The notes under the pieces were generated by a model. That model had not been told where the DNA came from. It was given only the letters and a program-made list of their open reading frames with translations, and did not search any database. Made by a program: the position numbers and the translations under genes. This document shows positions 53,583 to 64,000 of a DNA stretch of 64,000 bases, piece by piece. Within the stretch, counting starts at the first letter, position 1, and every line of letters starts with the position of its first letter. Source of the DNA: Croceivirga sp. Its GTDB lineage: Bacteria > Bacteroidota > Bacteroidia > Flavobacteriales > Flavobacteriaceae. Location of the stretch: NCBI GenBank assembly GCA_028284665.1, contig JANQRG010000011.1:108161-172160 (forward strand), in the 5' to 3' direction.

Positions 53583-53641
53583 TGCAGTTCATCGATATTC
53601 TTGAAAGCCCTTAATTTCACTGGGGTTTGCAGTTCATCGAT
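53583..53641. repeat. Direct repeat TGCAGTTCATCGAT, two copies
   Basis: Identical 14-mers at 53583-53596 and 53628-53641, 45 bp apart. They may be remnants of a duplication or binding sites. They do not form a CRISPR-like series. Confidence 0.5.
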
Positions 53642-53699
53642 GCGACATCAACAGAGGTTCTTTTACCATACAAAATACCGCACTTGACAACTATTAATT

Positions 53700-53796
53700 T
53701 TTTGTGAGGGATTTGCGTGCCATCTTTGGAGTCCCGAATCTTTCCAAACTATATCTATTGATGGTGAAGGCTTCCCCGCTAAGCGGGGAAGTTTTC
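53700..53796 (+). ncRNA. Candidate small structured RNA ending in an intrinsic terminator
   Basis: A strong + strand terminator, CTTCCCCGCT-A-AGCGGGGAAG-TTTTCTT (53771-53796), has no open frame in front of it. Immediately upstream, GCCATC (53719-53724) can pair with GATGGT (53760-53765), enclosing TTTGGA (53725-53730) paired with TCCAAA (53743-53748), leaving a large asymmetric internal loop on the 3' side (53749-53759). The total of roughly 95-100 nt, a long hairpin with a bubble and a terminator recalls small RNAs such as 6S-Flavo in this order, but I cannot confirm homology. The 5' end is a guess: a T-rich stretch ending TTTTTTG precedes it at about 53704. Confidence 0.4.
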
Positions 53797-53820
53797 TTCT
53801 AAAAAGTTCCCTCTGCTTTC

Positions 53821-54402
53821 CTAATCCTGTTCAAGATTTTCAAGGGTTCCGATCACCTCAAAACCTTCGTCAGTTTTGGCATACAATGTATCGTACAGTT
53901 CATATGCGGTCATATCTTCCAACAACACCTCCTCCACTTCTTCTGGTAATTCTTCGACCACTGCGCCCTCTGGCGGAGCCACTAATTCATACTCGTTGTT
54001 CACTTCTCTGTAAAACACACCTTCGGAATACACATAAGGCATCCCACGAACGGATAAACGGACCAAAGTCCCGGTAAGTGCGGCTACTCGAAATCCTCTT
54101 GGAGGTAATCGTCTCACATATACCCCATTACGATGCACATAGTATACACCCCGAACCGGATAATAACTCACATTTCTGTACACTACGGCCCTGGTGCCTG
54201 CAGGCAACGTTCTAAAAGTTCTGAATCGGTTGCGCCTGTGGATACGCCTGATTTGTCTACGGGTAACTCTGCGTACTTGACGTTTATTTGCAGTAGTGGC
54301 AACTACAACGGTTGTTCTATTTCGCCTGACCTGGGCTTCGCTTTCTACGGGCATTAAAAAAACCAGTAGTACCAACGGAATAATCAATTGTAACGCTTTC
54401 AT
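53821..54402 (-). CDS. DUF6515 family exported protein
   Basis: A 193-residue protein with signal peptide 1-23 (LIIPLVLLVFLMPVESEAQ). The mature start is very basic (QVRRVTRRQIRRIHRRNRFR), followed by a Tyr/Val-rich middle (YRNVSYYPVRGVYYVHRNGV) typical of DUF6515 and a Glu-rich C-terminal region (EELPEEVEEVLLEDM). Strong charge separation, basic then acidic. No enzyme motif; function unknown. It may be a periplasmic or surface protein. It lies 57 bp downstream of yidC on the same strand. Confidence 0.82.
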   Translation of the reverse strand: MKALQLIIPLVLLVFLMPVESEAQVRRNRTTVVVATTANKRQVRRVTRRQIRRIHRRNRFRTFRTLPAGTRAVVYRNVSYYPVRGVYYVHRNGVYVRRLPPRGFRVAALTGTLVRLSVRGMPYVYSEGVFYREVNNEYELVAPPEGAVVEELPEEVEEVLLEDMTAYELYDTLYAKTDEGFEVIGTLENLEQD

Positions 54403-54459
54403 GGATTTTGTGTTTTAGTACTAAGACTACCAATCCATCAAAAGGTTTAAATCCCATTT

Positions 54460-56340
54460 TTACTTTCTTCGACCCGCTCTTTTTTGTGTTTCGGCCTCTT
54501 CCATCATTTCCCGCATTTTACGCTGAAAACGATTCTCCTTTTTAGGTTTCTTTTTGTTTTCCTGTATTTGTGCGTGAATTTTATCTTCATCAAGAATGTA
54601 ATTCTTGATCACCAACATGATACCAATTGTGATCAGGTTGGAAATAAAATAGTACAGACTTAATCCACTGGCATAGTTGTTAAAGAAAAACAACATTAAC
54701 AATGGAGAAAGGTACATAATAAACTTCATATTGGGCATACCCGGTTGTTGTTGCATTTGCATGGTCTGCCCGGTAGTCAAGGTCATGTAAAAGAAGATAG
54801 CTATGGAAGCTAAAATGGGAAATAGACTTACGTGGTCCCCATAGAATGGAATAGTAAAAGGCAAATTAAAAATAGTATCGTAAGAACTCAGATCTTCGGC
54901 CCATAAGAAGGATTTTTGGCGCAGTTCAAATGAGGTAGGAAAGAACATAAAAAGCGCATAGAAGATAGGCAATTGCAGTAATGCCGGAATACATCCGCTC
55001 ATGGGATTTACCCCTGCTTTGTTGTACAACTTCATGGTCTCCTGTTGCTTCTTCATGGCATTGTCCTTCAATCGCTCGTTGATCTCGGTGATCTCCGGTT
55101 TCAACACTTTCATCTTGGCTTGAGACAGATACGATTTATAGGTAACCGGAGATAGTGCTATTCGCACCACGATGGTCATTACTATAATTGCAATACCGTA
55201 GGGTAGGAATGCGCTTAAAAAGCCGTAGAAAGGGGTAAATATATAGCGATTGATCCAGCCGAAAATCCCCCATCCAAAGGGGATAGAATCTGCCAATCCC
55301 AGTTCCTTATAATCGTCTAAAATTTTGACATCAGTGGGGCCATAGTACCAATACATCTGTTGAGAGAGTTCTCCACCTGAAAACTCAAGATTTGTTTGAG
55401 AAGTGTATGCTTTGGTAAATTTCTCCTCTTTGCTTTCCTGCTCCACCAGATTTTCCGAAGTTAGGGCTACGGTGCCAAAAGGCTTATCAGTGGCAAGTAT
55501 CGAACTAAAAAAGTGCTGTCGATACGAAAGCCATTTCACACTTTCTTCGGTTTCTTCGTCCAATTCACTGCTTTCGGAGAGTTTGCTAATTTTCCCATCA
55601 TCATGATTGTAGGTCAGCCGGGTATAACGATTTTCGTACTGTACACTTTTGTTGTGTCGAATCCCTTGAAGTTTCCAGTGCAGTTCAACCGGTTTTGAGG
55701 TGTTCAATACCTGGCCAAGCCCTTGCGAACGGATGGTGAAATCTACCAAGTATTCATTCGGCTTCATTTCATAGCGGTACTCTAAAAACTGGTTGGGCGA
55801 AATTTTGGCCTTCATAGACAGGACCTGGTTATCGCCATTATTGGTAAGTTCCGGTTCAAAAAACAGCTCCTGACTTTCCAATACCCGGTTATCCGAAGTA
55901 GAAAACGTCAATCCAAAATCTGCATTTCCGGCATTGACGAGATATACCGGAACGGAATCAAACGTTACAAAGTTTTTCATCCTTGCCGTTACAATTTGGC
56001 CTCCCCGATTGGCTACTTCCAGATAAAGGACATCATTCTCCAATATAGTGGTCCCTTCTTCTACCTTTGTAAACCCAAAAGCACCTACCGACTTCTGGTA
56101 ATCCGCAACTGCCGTAGAGTCTTTTTCATTGATTGTTTCGGGTTGCGCTATTATGGCCTTTTGAGGGGTTCTGGGTTGTTCTTCTTCCGCCTTTTCCTCT
56201 GCTGCTTGTTGTTCTTGCTGTGCCTTTTGCGCCTCCAATTCTTCTGGAGAGGGTTGCCTCAAATACATCCATCCCAACAATATCCCAAAAATCAATACAA
56301 ACCCTATTATCGCGTTCAGGTCCAGTTTCTTCTCTTCCAT
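54460..56340 (-). CDS. yidC: Membrane protein insertase YidC
   Basis: A 626-residue inner-membrane insertase. The N-terminal helix (about 8-26, LNAIIGFVLIFGILLGWMYL) is followed by a Glu/Gln-rich linker and the large periplasmic P1 domain (about 85-350). The conserved 60KD_IMP core follows (about 370-600), with SYLSQAKMKVLKPEI, YNKAGVNPMSGCIPALLQLP and ALFMFFPTSFELRQ. The tail is basic (KKPKKENRFQRKMRE), as is usual where YidC binds ribosomes. It lies 65 bp downstream of pyrG, a gene order common in Flavobacteriia. Confidence 0.97.
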   Translation of the reverse strand: MEEKKLDLNAIIGFVLIFGILLGWMYLRQPSPEELEAQKAQQEQQAAEEKAEEEQPRTPQKAIIAQPETINEKDSTAVADYQKSVGAFGFTKVEEGTTILENDVLYLEVANRGGQIVTARMKNFVTFDSVPVYLVNAGNADFGLTFSTSDNRVLESQELFFEPELTNNGDNQVLSMKAKISPNQFLEYRYEMKPNEYLVDFTIRSQGLGQVLNTSKPVELHWKLQGIRHNKSVQYENRYTRLTYNHDDGKISKLSESSELDEETEESVKWLSYRQHFFSSILATDKPFGTVALTSENLVEQESKEEKFTKAYTSQTNLEFSGGELSQQMYWYYGPTDVKILDDYKELGLADSIPFGWGIFGWINRYIFTPFYGFLSAFLPYGIAIIVMTIVVRIALSPVTYKSYLSQAKMKVLKPEITEINERLKDNAMKKQQETMKLYNKAGVNPMSGCIPALLQLPIFYALFMFFPTSFELRQKSFLWAEDLSSYDTIFNLPFTIPFYGDHVSLFPILASIAIFFYMTLTTGQTMQMQQQPGMPNMKFIMYLSPLLMLFFFNNYASGLSLYYFISNLITIGIMLVIKNYILDEDKIHAQIQENKKKPKKENRFQRKMREMMEEAETQKRAGRRK

Positions 56341-56405
56341 GAAAACTATTTAGAAATCAGTTCGCTATCTTTTCCAGCCCGCAAAGATATATCCAAATTG
56401 GTGGA

Positions 56406-58052
<1,647 letters not shown>

Positions 58053-58099
58053 TCACTGTTACGGGACGTAAAGTTACAACTATTGACGGGAAATGAAGA

Positions 58100-58336
58100 T
58101 TATTCCCTTGGAAAATCTTTTTGCAATTTTCGTAGGATAGGCTCCAATCCGTTCGACTTGATTTCTAACATCGCTTCGAGGTATTTCCCCAGTTTACCTT
58201 TGGGAAAGCCATGCTGCCGGAACCACAATAAATAGGCTTCCGGCAAATCGAGAAGCAATCGATCTTTGAACTTGCCAAAAGGCATTTTATAATGGACCAT
58301 TTCCAGCAATTCTTTTGGATCGGGCCGTGTTTCCAT
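58100..58336 (-). CDS. DUF3820 family protein
   Basis: A 78-residue small protein with the family core MPFGKFKDRLLLDLPEAYLL (20 residues) and WFRQHGFPKGKLGKYLEAML, the PFGKxKG-like start being characteristic of DUF3820 (also related to the putative quorum-sensing-regulated virulence factor fold). Function is unknown. Its 5' end is divergent from the TIM-barrel gene, with 44 bp between start codons. Confidence 0.87.
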   Translation of the reverse strand: METRPDPKELLEMVHYKMPFGKFKDRLLLDLPEAYLLWFRQHGFPKGKLGKYLEAMLEIKSNGLEPILRKLQKDFPRE

Positions 58337-58380
58337 TTCGTTTCCGAAAATACTATCTTTCTCAATACAATTTGCACATC

Positions 58381-59244
58381 ATGAAGCGAAGAAATTTTAT
58401 CACCACCTCCGCCATAGCAACCACTGGGTTAGCTACAACTCGTGTCATGCCTCAAAAACCTCAAAACCCAAAGGGCTTCGAGCTCAAAAGCAATATCAAT
58501 CACAGTGTTTGCCAGTGGTGCTTTGCCTCATATCCACTGGAAGAATTCCTTGTTATTTTAAATGATCTGGGAATCACTGCGATTGATCTCATTGGCCCCA
58601 AAGACTGGCCAACGCTTGCAAAGTACAATATTCACTGTTCTATGTGTAATGGGGCGGAGATCAGCCTTACTGAAGGATGGAATGACCCCAAATATCATGA
58701 ACAACTGATTAAGAACTATACTGAAGTTATCCCAAAAGTAGCAGATTCCGGCTATACCAATCTTATCTGCTTTAGCGGAAATCGCCGGGGTATTGACGAT
58801 TACACAGGCCTTCAAAACTGTGTGGACGGCCTGTCTCAAATTCTTCCTCTGGCCGAAGCGCATGGCGTGGTCCTGCAAATGGAGCTCTTTAACCAAATTA
58901 ATCACCCAGACTATATGTGTGACAATACGCTTTGGGGGGTTGAGCTTTGCCGGCGCCTGGGAAGTGATCATTTTAAGTTACTCTATGACATTTACCACAT
59001 GCAAATCCAAGAAGGCGATATTATCCGTAGCATACAAAAGTATCATCCTTATTTCGGACATTATCACACAGCTGGAGTACCCGGGAGAAATGAAATAGAC
59101 GAAACGCAGGAATTGTATTATCCTGCTATAATGAAAGCCATTTTGGATACGGGGTTTACAGGTTATGTTGCCCAGGAGTTTATCGCAACCTGGGAAGATA
59201 AAATTGAAGCACTAAAAGATGCCCTTAAACGATGTGATGTTTAA
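58381..59244 (+). CDS. Sugar phosphate isomerase/epimerase (hydroxypyruvate isomerase-like) with Tat-type signal
   Basis: A 287-residue TIM-barrel protein of the AP-endonuclease family 2. The N-terminus MKRRNFITTSAIATTGLATT is a twin-arginine-like export signal. The body has HSVCQWCFASYPLEEF, LQMELFNQINHPDYMCDN (Glu and His metal ligands), YDIYHMQIQEGDII and GHYHTAGVPGRNEIDETQEL, typical of hydroxypyruvate isomerase relatives, with the final Glu ligand in VAQEFIATW. Periplasmic location means the true substrate is likely a sugar derivative rather than hydroxypyruvate. The ATG at 58381 is chosen because it precedes the signal; the frame is open 22 codons further upstream. Confidence 0.9.
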   Translation: MKRRNFITTSAIATTGLATTRVMPQKPQNPKGFELKSNINHSVCQWCFASYPLEEFLVILNDLGITAIDLIGPKDWPTLAKYNIHCSMCNGAEISLTEGWNDPKYHEQLIKNYTEVIPKVADSGYTNLICFSGNRRGIDDYTGLQNCVDGLSQILPLAEAHGVVLQMELFNQINHPDYMCDNTLWGVELCRRLGSDHFKLLYDIYHMQIQEGDIIRSIQKYHPYFGHYHTAGVPGRNEIDETQELYYPAIMKAILDTGFTGYVAQEFIATWEDKIEALKDALKRCDV

Positions 59245-59337
59245 ACGACACATCCTCTGCCTTGAAGGTCCTATTTTGCTGAAGATGATCCGCCAACCTA
59301 AGAAAAGCTGCGTTTTCCACCAAAAACTACAGGTAAA

Positions 59338-59880
59338 TTAATTTGCAGAAATTTGGCTAAGTGCCTCCGCTATACGCTGATTCCAGCGGTTTTGAGCCTC
59401 CTTGTTCCTGGAAAAATTGGTCTCCCAATCATATCGTTCCTGGAATTCCGAAAGTTCCTGTAGAATTTCCTTGTAGATCTTGCGTACTTCAGATTTCACA
59501 TTCTCCGTAAACGCCGTGCGCTGTAGCCGTAAACGCATTTTTCTGGCAAAAAGCTCAGAAATATCAAAATGTAACTGTTCATGTTGCAAGACATTTGCAT
59601 CGCATAACTCAGGACGGTACCACGACTCATTGGGATAGAAAAAGGCCGTCACTTCAAAATCTAGCTTCACTTCGTGGTGGATTAAATTAGCGGTGTATTT
59701 ATAGCTTATGCCACTGGCAGTAGTTGCCGCTGGAACGGCATCCGGAGGGATAGGACCCTGAAAATCTTCCCAGGTCAGTTTTCTTTCGGCATCCCACACC
59801 ATAGCTTCCTCCATCTCCTGAGCCATCCCAAGGCTTGCGAAAAAGAGAACCAGAAGTGCTATGTTTATTCTTGAATCCAA
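59338..59880 (-). CDS. DUF922 family secreted putative zinc protease
   Basis: A 180-residue exported protein with a signal peptide of about 20 residues (IALLVLFFASLGMAQ). The mature start ERKLTWEDFQGPIPPDA is the DUF922 signature, and LQHEQLHFDISELFARKMR holds an HExxH-like site (HEQLH) suggesting a zinc peptidase; activity is unproven. The start appears to be TTG at 59880, lying within the last codons of the osmC-like gene (overlap 59865-59880), so expression is probably coupled to it. Confidence 0.85.
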   Translation of the reverse strand: MDSRINIALLVLFFASLGMAQEMEEAMVWDAERKLTWEDFQGPIPPDAVPAATTASGISYKYTANLIHHEVKLDFEVTAFFYPNESWYRPELCDANVLQHEQLHFDISELFARKMRLRLQRTAFTENVKSEVRKIYKEILQELSEFQERYDWETNFSRNKEAQNRWNQRIAEALSQISAN

Positions 59881-60272
59881 TTATAGGTGATTACCTTTTC
59901 AATATCCGGATGTAGGCTGTAGTGAATTGGACAAGTATTCCCAGTCCTTTCCAGTATGACACGGTGTTTTTCGGAGACACCTGCAGGTAATTGTAAATCC
60001 ACTTCGATCTTTGAAATACGTCTGGGATCGCTGGCCATATGTTTGGTAACTTCCACAACAGCACCCTTGAGTTCCACACCCAGATCTCTTGCTTTAATCC
60101 CCATAACAGTGATCATACAACTGCCAAGCCCCGTAGCTACTGTATCTGTTGGAGAAAAGGCCCTTCCAAGGCCATTATTATCGGTTGGGGCATCGGTAAT
60201 GAACTCATTTCCTGAACGTAAATGCACACAGGTAGTCCGCAGTTCCCCGTTGTAAATTACTTTTGCTGTCAT
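59865..60272 (-). CDS. OsmC family protein
   Basis: A 135-residue peroxiredoxin-like protein of the OsmC/Ohr superfamily. The region PTDTVATGLGSCMITVMGIKA contains the conserved Cys (about residue 53), but the second redox Cys is the later one in GNTCPIHYSL (about residue 113), as in the OsmC/YhfA group. It detoxifies organic hydroperoxides or related compounds. It overlaps the LysM-PBP1 gene upstream (ATGA, 60269-60272) and the DUF922 gene downstream, so the three form an operon following guaA. Confidence 0.92.
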   Translation of the reverse strand: MTAKVIYNGELRTTCVHLRSGNEFITDAPTDNNGLGRAFSPTDTVATGLGSCMITVMGIKARDLGVELKGAVVEVTKHMASDPRRISKIEVDLQLPAGVSEKHRVILERTGNTCPIHYSLHPDIEKVITYNWIQE

Positions 60273-62434
60273 TGGATATCTAATTGTTTTAGACGTAATT
60301 TCTCATACTGCATTAGGTAGGTAGCCTTGTTATAAAAACCCGAAGACCAATCGTTGTAATAATTGAAGCGGTTGCCGCTATATTCCGTCTGTCCAATGAT
60401 CCTTTCTGTTTCAAAAAGATTTTTTTTATGCGCTACCTTCAAAAGCAGATCCATAGTAAGGTCAAATCCGCGAACAGCAAAACGGTCGGGAATATGGCCA
60501 AACCTTTTTTCATAGGCTTCGGTAAAGGCATTGTTCTCGGTTACTCTGTAGGACGAAGGAAAGGTAAACTTCAAATTGGATAAATGCGGTCTGGATACTG
60601 CCTCCGCTTCAAAAGCAGTATTGTAATTCGTAGTGAACATTCGTACAGTGATCTTAATGCCTAGCTCATCATCTTCCATATTGGAAGCATTTAAAATTGA
60701 ACTAACACTTGCTGCAAGGTTAGGCTGATCTGTTTCCACGAACACCCAATTTTCTTCTTGTTCCGAAAGCATGGTTTGGAAATCTACAAGATGGAGCGAT
60801 CCATCCTCGCTCATCTTGGCCACCCTCGCCATCGGAAACCTACTCAAAATAGAATCTTTAGCTTCCTGGTGCTTTTCGTCAGCAATGACGATCAAACTCT
60901 CCGTGGTCCTAAGTCCTTCCACATAATCCAAAATTCGCTCTCGCATCACTTGATCCTGAGGATTGGAGAAGAATACATTGGACAGGCTTAGTTCGTTTTG
61001 TGCGGCAAAAGGAGCAATCACCGGTATGTTGTAGGTCTTTGCCTGTACGGCAATTTCTCCCAGTAAACTTGGGTCAACCGGGCCCAGGATCGCATCTACG
61101 CCCATGAGGGGTTGTTGCGAAAGAAGTGCCTTAACCTTGTCCAGATTACGTTCTGTGTCAACAACTTTTACCGAAGCGGAAATTCCCAATTTCTTAATAG
61201 AATCCAATGCCACCAACGCCCCGGAATACAACCCCATGGCATAGGAGATATCCCTTCTTGAAGCAATTTGGTTTTCCGTTCTTTCCATATTGTTGAAATC
61301 AATACGATCCAAACGAAAAGGTAGCATCATTACCAAACTGGGTTGAATGGAACGATCAAGGCTATCCAACAAATTGATCCGATCCAATACCAAGGCGTTC
61401 TTTACTTCCAACTCTTTCATTTTTGCTCTTGGAAGTTTTAGTACCATCCCAGCTTTAAGACCATTTTCAAGCTCCGGATTCAACAAAAACAAGGAATCCC
61501 TGCTAAGACTCAACTGCTGCGTAAGTCGGAATATATTTTGTTTTGGTTTTACTTCATAAAAAATATAGTTGTCCGTGTTGATCGCTTCTTCTTTGGGTTG
61601 TGGCTTGGGTAATCGCAATACCATTCCCTCCTTAAGTCCTCCGGCTTCGGCAACTTCCGGGTTGAGCTTTAGAATTGAATCTACAGGAATCCCATAATTC
61701 TGACCGATACGGAACAGTCCTATGGCTTTGGGCACCGTATAGGACTCAAACAAGGCTATCTGCTGTTCTTTTAGACTATCGCCTTTAGGACGTGGTAATT
61801 TTAGTTCCTGTCCTATCGCCAGATAATTGGAATTTTGCGGAAGTTCCGGATTCAGGGCCAGCAAACTATCCACAGTAATACCATATTTATGCGCGATACT
61901 CCATCGTGTCTCCTTGGGCTGCACTTCGTATATCTCAAAATCAAGCGGAGTTTCTTCTTCTATTTCAGGATATTCGGGAATTTGAAGTACCATTCCCTTC
62001 TTTAGAGGTTCTGAATATAGCTTGGTGTTATACCGCTTTAATTGCTCTTCTGTTATCTCGTACTTTTGGGTAAGGCTAAATAACGTTTCCCTTTTACGTA
62101 CCCGATGCCTCGTAAAACCGACAGGTTCAATTTGTTGTATCTCAACTTCTCCTTCCTTTTCTTCAATTTTCTCTATCTTTTCTGTTGCTCCAGGTTGATT
62201 CGCGCCTACGGGTATAATAAGCAAGGTATTAGGTTGTACCTCTTCCACCTTTTTTATTTCCGGATTCTCCTGTAAAATAGAATATGGCGTCACCCTGTAT
62301 AGTTTTGCAATGCTGTAAAGGGTCTCCCCTTCTTTAACAGCGTGTGTCACATACCGCTGTTGTGCGTAGGAGTGTATTATACATCCGAAGAAAAAAGCAA
62401 TCGATAGGATTGCGGCTTTGATTATGTTTTTCAT
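60269..62434 (-). CDS. Five LysM domains fused to a PBP1-type ligand-binding domain
   Basis: A protein of about 721 residues with a signal peptide ([19 protein letters not shown]). Five LysM-like repeats begin near residues 28, 107, 168, 230 and 296 ([80 protein letters not shown]); the last two lack the usual GET and are degenerate. Residues 365-715 form a type 1 periplasmic-binding fold ([56 protein letters not shown]) like that of amino-acid ABC receptors and LpoA. A cell-wall-anchored sensor or synthase activator is a reasonable inference. Start at 62434 overlaps the guaA stop (ATGA). Confidence 0.88.
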   Translation of the reverse strand: MKNIIKAAILSIAFFFGCIIHSYAQQRYVTHAVKEGETLYSIAKLYRVTPYSILQENPEIKKVEEVQPNTLLIIPVGANQPGATEKIEKIEEKEGEVEIQQIEPVGFTRHRVRKRETLFSLTQKYEITEEQLKRYNTKLYSEPLKKGMVLQIPEYPEIEEETPLDFEIYEVQPKETRWSIAHKYGITVDSLLALNPELPQNSNYLAIGQELKLPRPKGDSLKEQQIALFESYTVPKAIGLFRIGQNYGIPVDSILKLNPEVAEAGGLKEGMVLRLPKPQPKEEAINTDNYIFYEVKPKQNIFRLTQQLSLSRDSLFLLNPELENGLKAGMVLKLPRAKMKELEVKNALVLDRINLLDSLDRSIQPSLVMMLPFRLDRIDFNNMERTENQIASRRDISYAMGLYSGALVALDSIKKLGISASVKVVDTERNLDKVKALLSQQPLMGVDAILGPVDPSLLGEIAVQAKTYNIPVIAPFAAQNELSLSNVFFSNPQDQVMRERILDYVEGLRTTESLIVIADEKHQEAKDSILSRFPMARVAKMSEDGSLHLVDFQTMLSEQEENWVFVETDQPNLAASVSSILNASNMEDDELGIKITVRMFTTNYNTAFEAEAVSRPHLSNLKFTFPSSYRVTENNAFTEAYEKRFGHIPDRFAVRGFDLTMDLLLKVAHKKNLFETERIIGQTEYSGNRFNYYNDWSSGFYNKATYLMQYEKLRLKQLDIQ

Positions 62435-63963
62435 TCCCATTCTATAGTAGCAGGTGGCTTTGAACTGATGTCATACACCACTCTATTAACGCCTTTTACC
62501 CTATTAATTATTGCATTGGATACTTTTTGCAAAAATTCATAAGGCAGATTCACCCAATCTGCGGTCATTCCATCAGTACTTTCTACTGCTCGTAACGCCA
62601 CACATTTTTCGTAGGTCCGTTCATCTCCCATCACCCCTACACTATTTACGGGTAAAAGCATGGCTCCGGCCTGCCAAACTTTGTCATACAGTCCGTATTT
62701 TTTTAATCCTTCAACAAAAATCGCATCTACCTCCTGTAACATAGACACCTTTGCTTCGGTAATGTCACCCAAAATACGAATGCCCAATCCAGGACCTGGA
62801 AATGGATGTCGACCCAGGATACCCTCCGGCATACCTATACTTCTTCCTACGCGTCTTACCTCATCTTTAAAAAGTAAATGCAGGGGCTCTACCACTTTTA
62901 ACTTCATATAATCCGGTAATCCCCCTACATTATGATGACTTTTGATCGTAGCAGAAGGCCCGCCACTAGCAGAAACCGATTCAATCCGGTCAGGATAAAT
63001 GGTCCCCTGCGCTAACCATTTGGCATTTTCAACTTTATGTGCTTCATCATCAAAAACTTCAATAAACACCCGGCCAATGATCTTTCTTTTTTTCTCAGGA
63101 TCCGCCTCACCTCTCAGAGCTTCCAAAAAACGTGCCGAAGCGTCTACCCCCTTAACGTTCAGTCCCATGCCTTGATATTGTTCCAGGACATCGTGAAACT
63201 CATTTTTCCGAAGTAATCCGTTGTTTACAAAAATGCAGTGTAATTGGTTACCGATCGCTTTATGCAACAACATGGAAGCGACACTACTATCAACCCCCCC
63301 GGAAAGGCCAAGAATAACTTTTTCTTCCCCAATTTGCTCCTTGAGTGCTTTAACAGTGCTTTCAACAAACGCATCAGGCGTCCAGTCCTGCACCAATCCA
63401 CCAATTTCGACCAGAAAATTTTTTAAGATTTTTGAACCCTCCTTGGTATGGTAGACTTCCGGGTGAAATTGGATCCCATAGGTGTCCTCACCCTTGATAC
63501 GATAGGCCGCAATTTCAACGTCTTCCGTACTGGCAAGCAACTCAGAATTTTCTGGCAATTGCTTAATCGTATCGCTATGGCTCATCCACACCTGGCTGCC
63601 CTCTTCAATTCCCTGTAAAAAAGGTTCCCCGGATCGAAATTTGGAAAGGTGTGCTCTTCCGTACTCGCGAGTTGCCGATGGAGCCACAGTTCCGCCATAA
63701 TGATGTGCTAAATGCTGTGCCCCATAGCAAATCCCCAACAAAGGCTTTTTTCCTTTGATCGCTGAGAGATCAGGCTGCGGTGCATCTTCGGCTCTCACGG
63801 AATAAGGAGACCCGGACAAAATAACTGCCTGGTATTGGGATAGCTCTTTTGGAGGAGTGTTGTACGGTTTTATTTCGGAGTAAATGTTCAGTTCCCGAAC
63901 GCGTCTGGCGATCAACTGGGTGTATTGGGAACCAAAATCAAGGATCAGGACTTGGTTTTGCAT
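62431..63963 (-). CDS. guaA: GMP synthase (glutamine-hydrolysing)
   Basis: A 510-residue enzyme converting XMP to GMP. The glutaminase domain starts [20 protein letters not shown] (20 residues) and has the nucleophile Cys in [17 protein letters not shown] and the His-Glu pair in [15 protein letters not shown]. The ATP pyrophosphatase P-loop is [17 protein letters not shown] (about 220-236), and the C-terminal dimerisation domain ends in [14 protein letters not shown]. An in-frame ATG at 63978 would add five residues (MLFLP); the one at 63963 fits the family. First of the operon guaA, LysM5-PBP1, osmC-like, DUF922. Confidence 0.97.
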   Translation of the reverse strand: MQNQVLILDFGSQYTQLIARRVRELNIYSEIKPYNTPPKELSQYQAVILSGSPYSVRAEDAPQPDLSAIKGKKPLLGICYGAQHLAHHYGGTVAPSATREYGRAHLSKFRSGEPFLQGIEEGSQVWMSHSDTIKQLPENSELLASTEDVEIAAYRIKGEDTYGIQFHPEVYHTKEGSKILKNFLVEIGGLVQDWTPDAFVESTVKALKEQIGEEKVILGLSGGVDSSVASMLLHKAIGNQLHCIFVNNGLLRKNEFHDVLEQYQGMGLNVKGVDASARFLEALRGEADPEKKRKIIGRVFIEVFDDEAHKVENAKWLAQGTIYPDRIESVSASGGPSATIKSHHNVGGLPDYMKLKVVEPLHLLFKDEVRRVGRSIGMPEGILGRHPFPGPGLGIRILGDITEAKVSMLQEVDAIFVEGLKKYGLYDKVWQAGAMLLPVNSVGVMGDERTYEKCVALRAVESTDGMTADWVNLPYEFLQKVSNAIINRVKGVNRVVYDISSKPPATIEWE

Positions 63964-64000
63964 GGGCAAAAATAGCAATTTGACCTATTTGCCAAAGCAT

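Larger units (their letters stand above)
53307..53820. other. 514-bp non-coding stretch after the fasciclin array
   Basis: No acceptable open frame. In order it contains a terminator (53339-53369), a perfect palindrome (53407-53425), a second terminator-like hairpin (53513-53538), a fragment matching the start of the fasciclin leaders (53546-53557), a 14-bp direct repeat, and a candidate structured RNA ending in a third terminator (53771-53796). This looks like a worn or rearranged region with at least one small transcript. Confidence 0.6.

Noticed and set aside
53583..53641. Direct repeat as a possible CRISPR
   Set aside because: Only two 14-bp copies, no further units and no cas genes.

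Overview
The window is a gene-dense piece of a Bacteroidota chromosome, most likely from a (probably marine) member of the Flavobacteriaceae. The evidence is the gene families (S1 with an acidic N-terminal extension, DUF2807 'head GIN' proteins, DUF6515, DUF922, DUF4129/DUF4350/SpoIIM/MoxR/DUF58 cluster, UMF1 transporter, a LysM-PBP1 fusion), lipoprotein signals of the form ...SC-D/E-rich, A-rich leaders with hardly any Shine-Dalgarno sequences, and frequent TTG/GTG starts. No genus is claimed. No rRNA, tRNA, CRISPR array, insertion sequence or phage gene was seen.

Layout. 1-6.4 kb: pyrR (cut by the left edge), rpsA, a BON-LysM protein (kbp-like), cmk and lon. 6.5-10.3 kb: an operon of ECF sigma factor, probable anti-sigma protein, a DYG-repeat beta-helix protein and two tandem DUF2807 proteins. 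10.3-13.0 kb: UMF1-type MFS transporter and an isolated M48 lipoprotein protease. 13.1-21.1 kb: alpha-glucan operon glgE, maltokinase, glgB and a GH31 glucosidase. 21.3-25.1 kb: a short collagen-like lipoprotein, secreted and cytosolic MsrB, a DinB-like protein, lpd and DUF3817. 25.1-31.6 kb: sugar dehydrogenase lipoprotein, aroQ, three beta-barrel proteins, xerD, a membrane protein and NDH-2. 31.9-36.6 kb: a second ECF sigma factor with its membrane partner, a PlsC-like acyltransferase, Nudix hydrolase, PPIase lipoprotein, TRIC channel and RDD protein. 36.6-42.7 kb: translationally coupled operon SpoIIM, polytopic membrane protein, DUF4129, DUF4350, MoxR, DUF58. 42.7-45.5 kb: YfiM-like protein, FabK/nitronate monooxygenase, mnmA. 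45.6-53.8 kb: three consecutive multi-fasciclin (FAS1) lipoproteins with 4, 7 and 3 domains, then a 0.5-kb non-coding stretch containing three terminator-like hairpins and a candidate structured RNA. 53.8-64 kb: DUF6515, yidC, pyrG, DUF3820, a TIM-barrel isomerase, DUF922, OsmC, the LysM5-PBP1 protein and guaA.

Most of the window is housekeeping or conserved flavobacterial envelope biology. The accessory and most interesting part is the fasciclin array. The second and third genes have internal DNA repeats of about 480 bp that are nearly identical. They also share a roughly 230-nt 5' leader whose two conserved ends lie at exactly the same distances from the two start codons. A third copy of the leader start lies after the array with no fasciclin gene behind it and is followed by a candidate small RNA. 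Other points worth checking are TGTAACA boxes in front of both ECF sigma genes and one fasciclin gene, an acyltransferase with altered catalytic motifs, a divergent gene pair whose start codons overlap, and several convergent pairs whose stop codons overlap.

No computation was run: domain calls rest on reading motifs, and coordinates of domains inside proteins are approximate.
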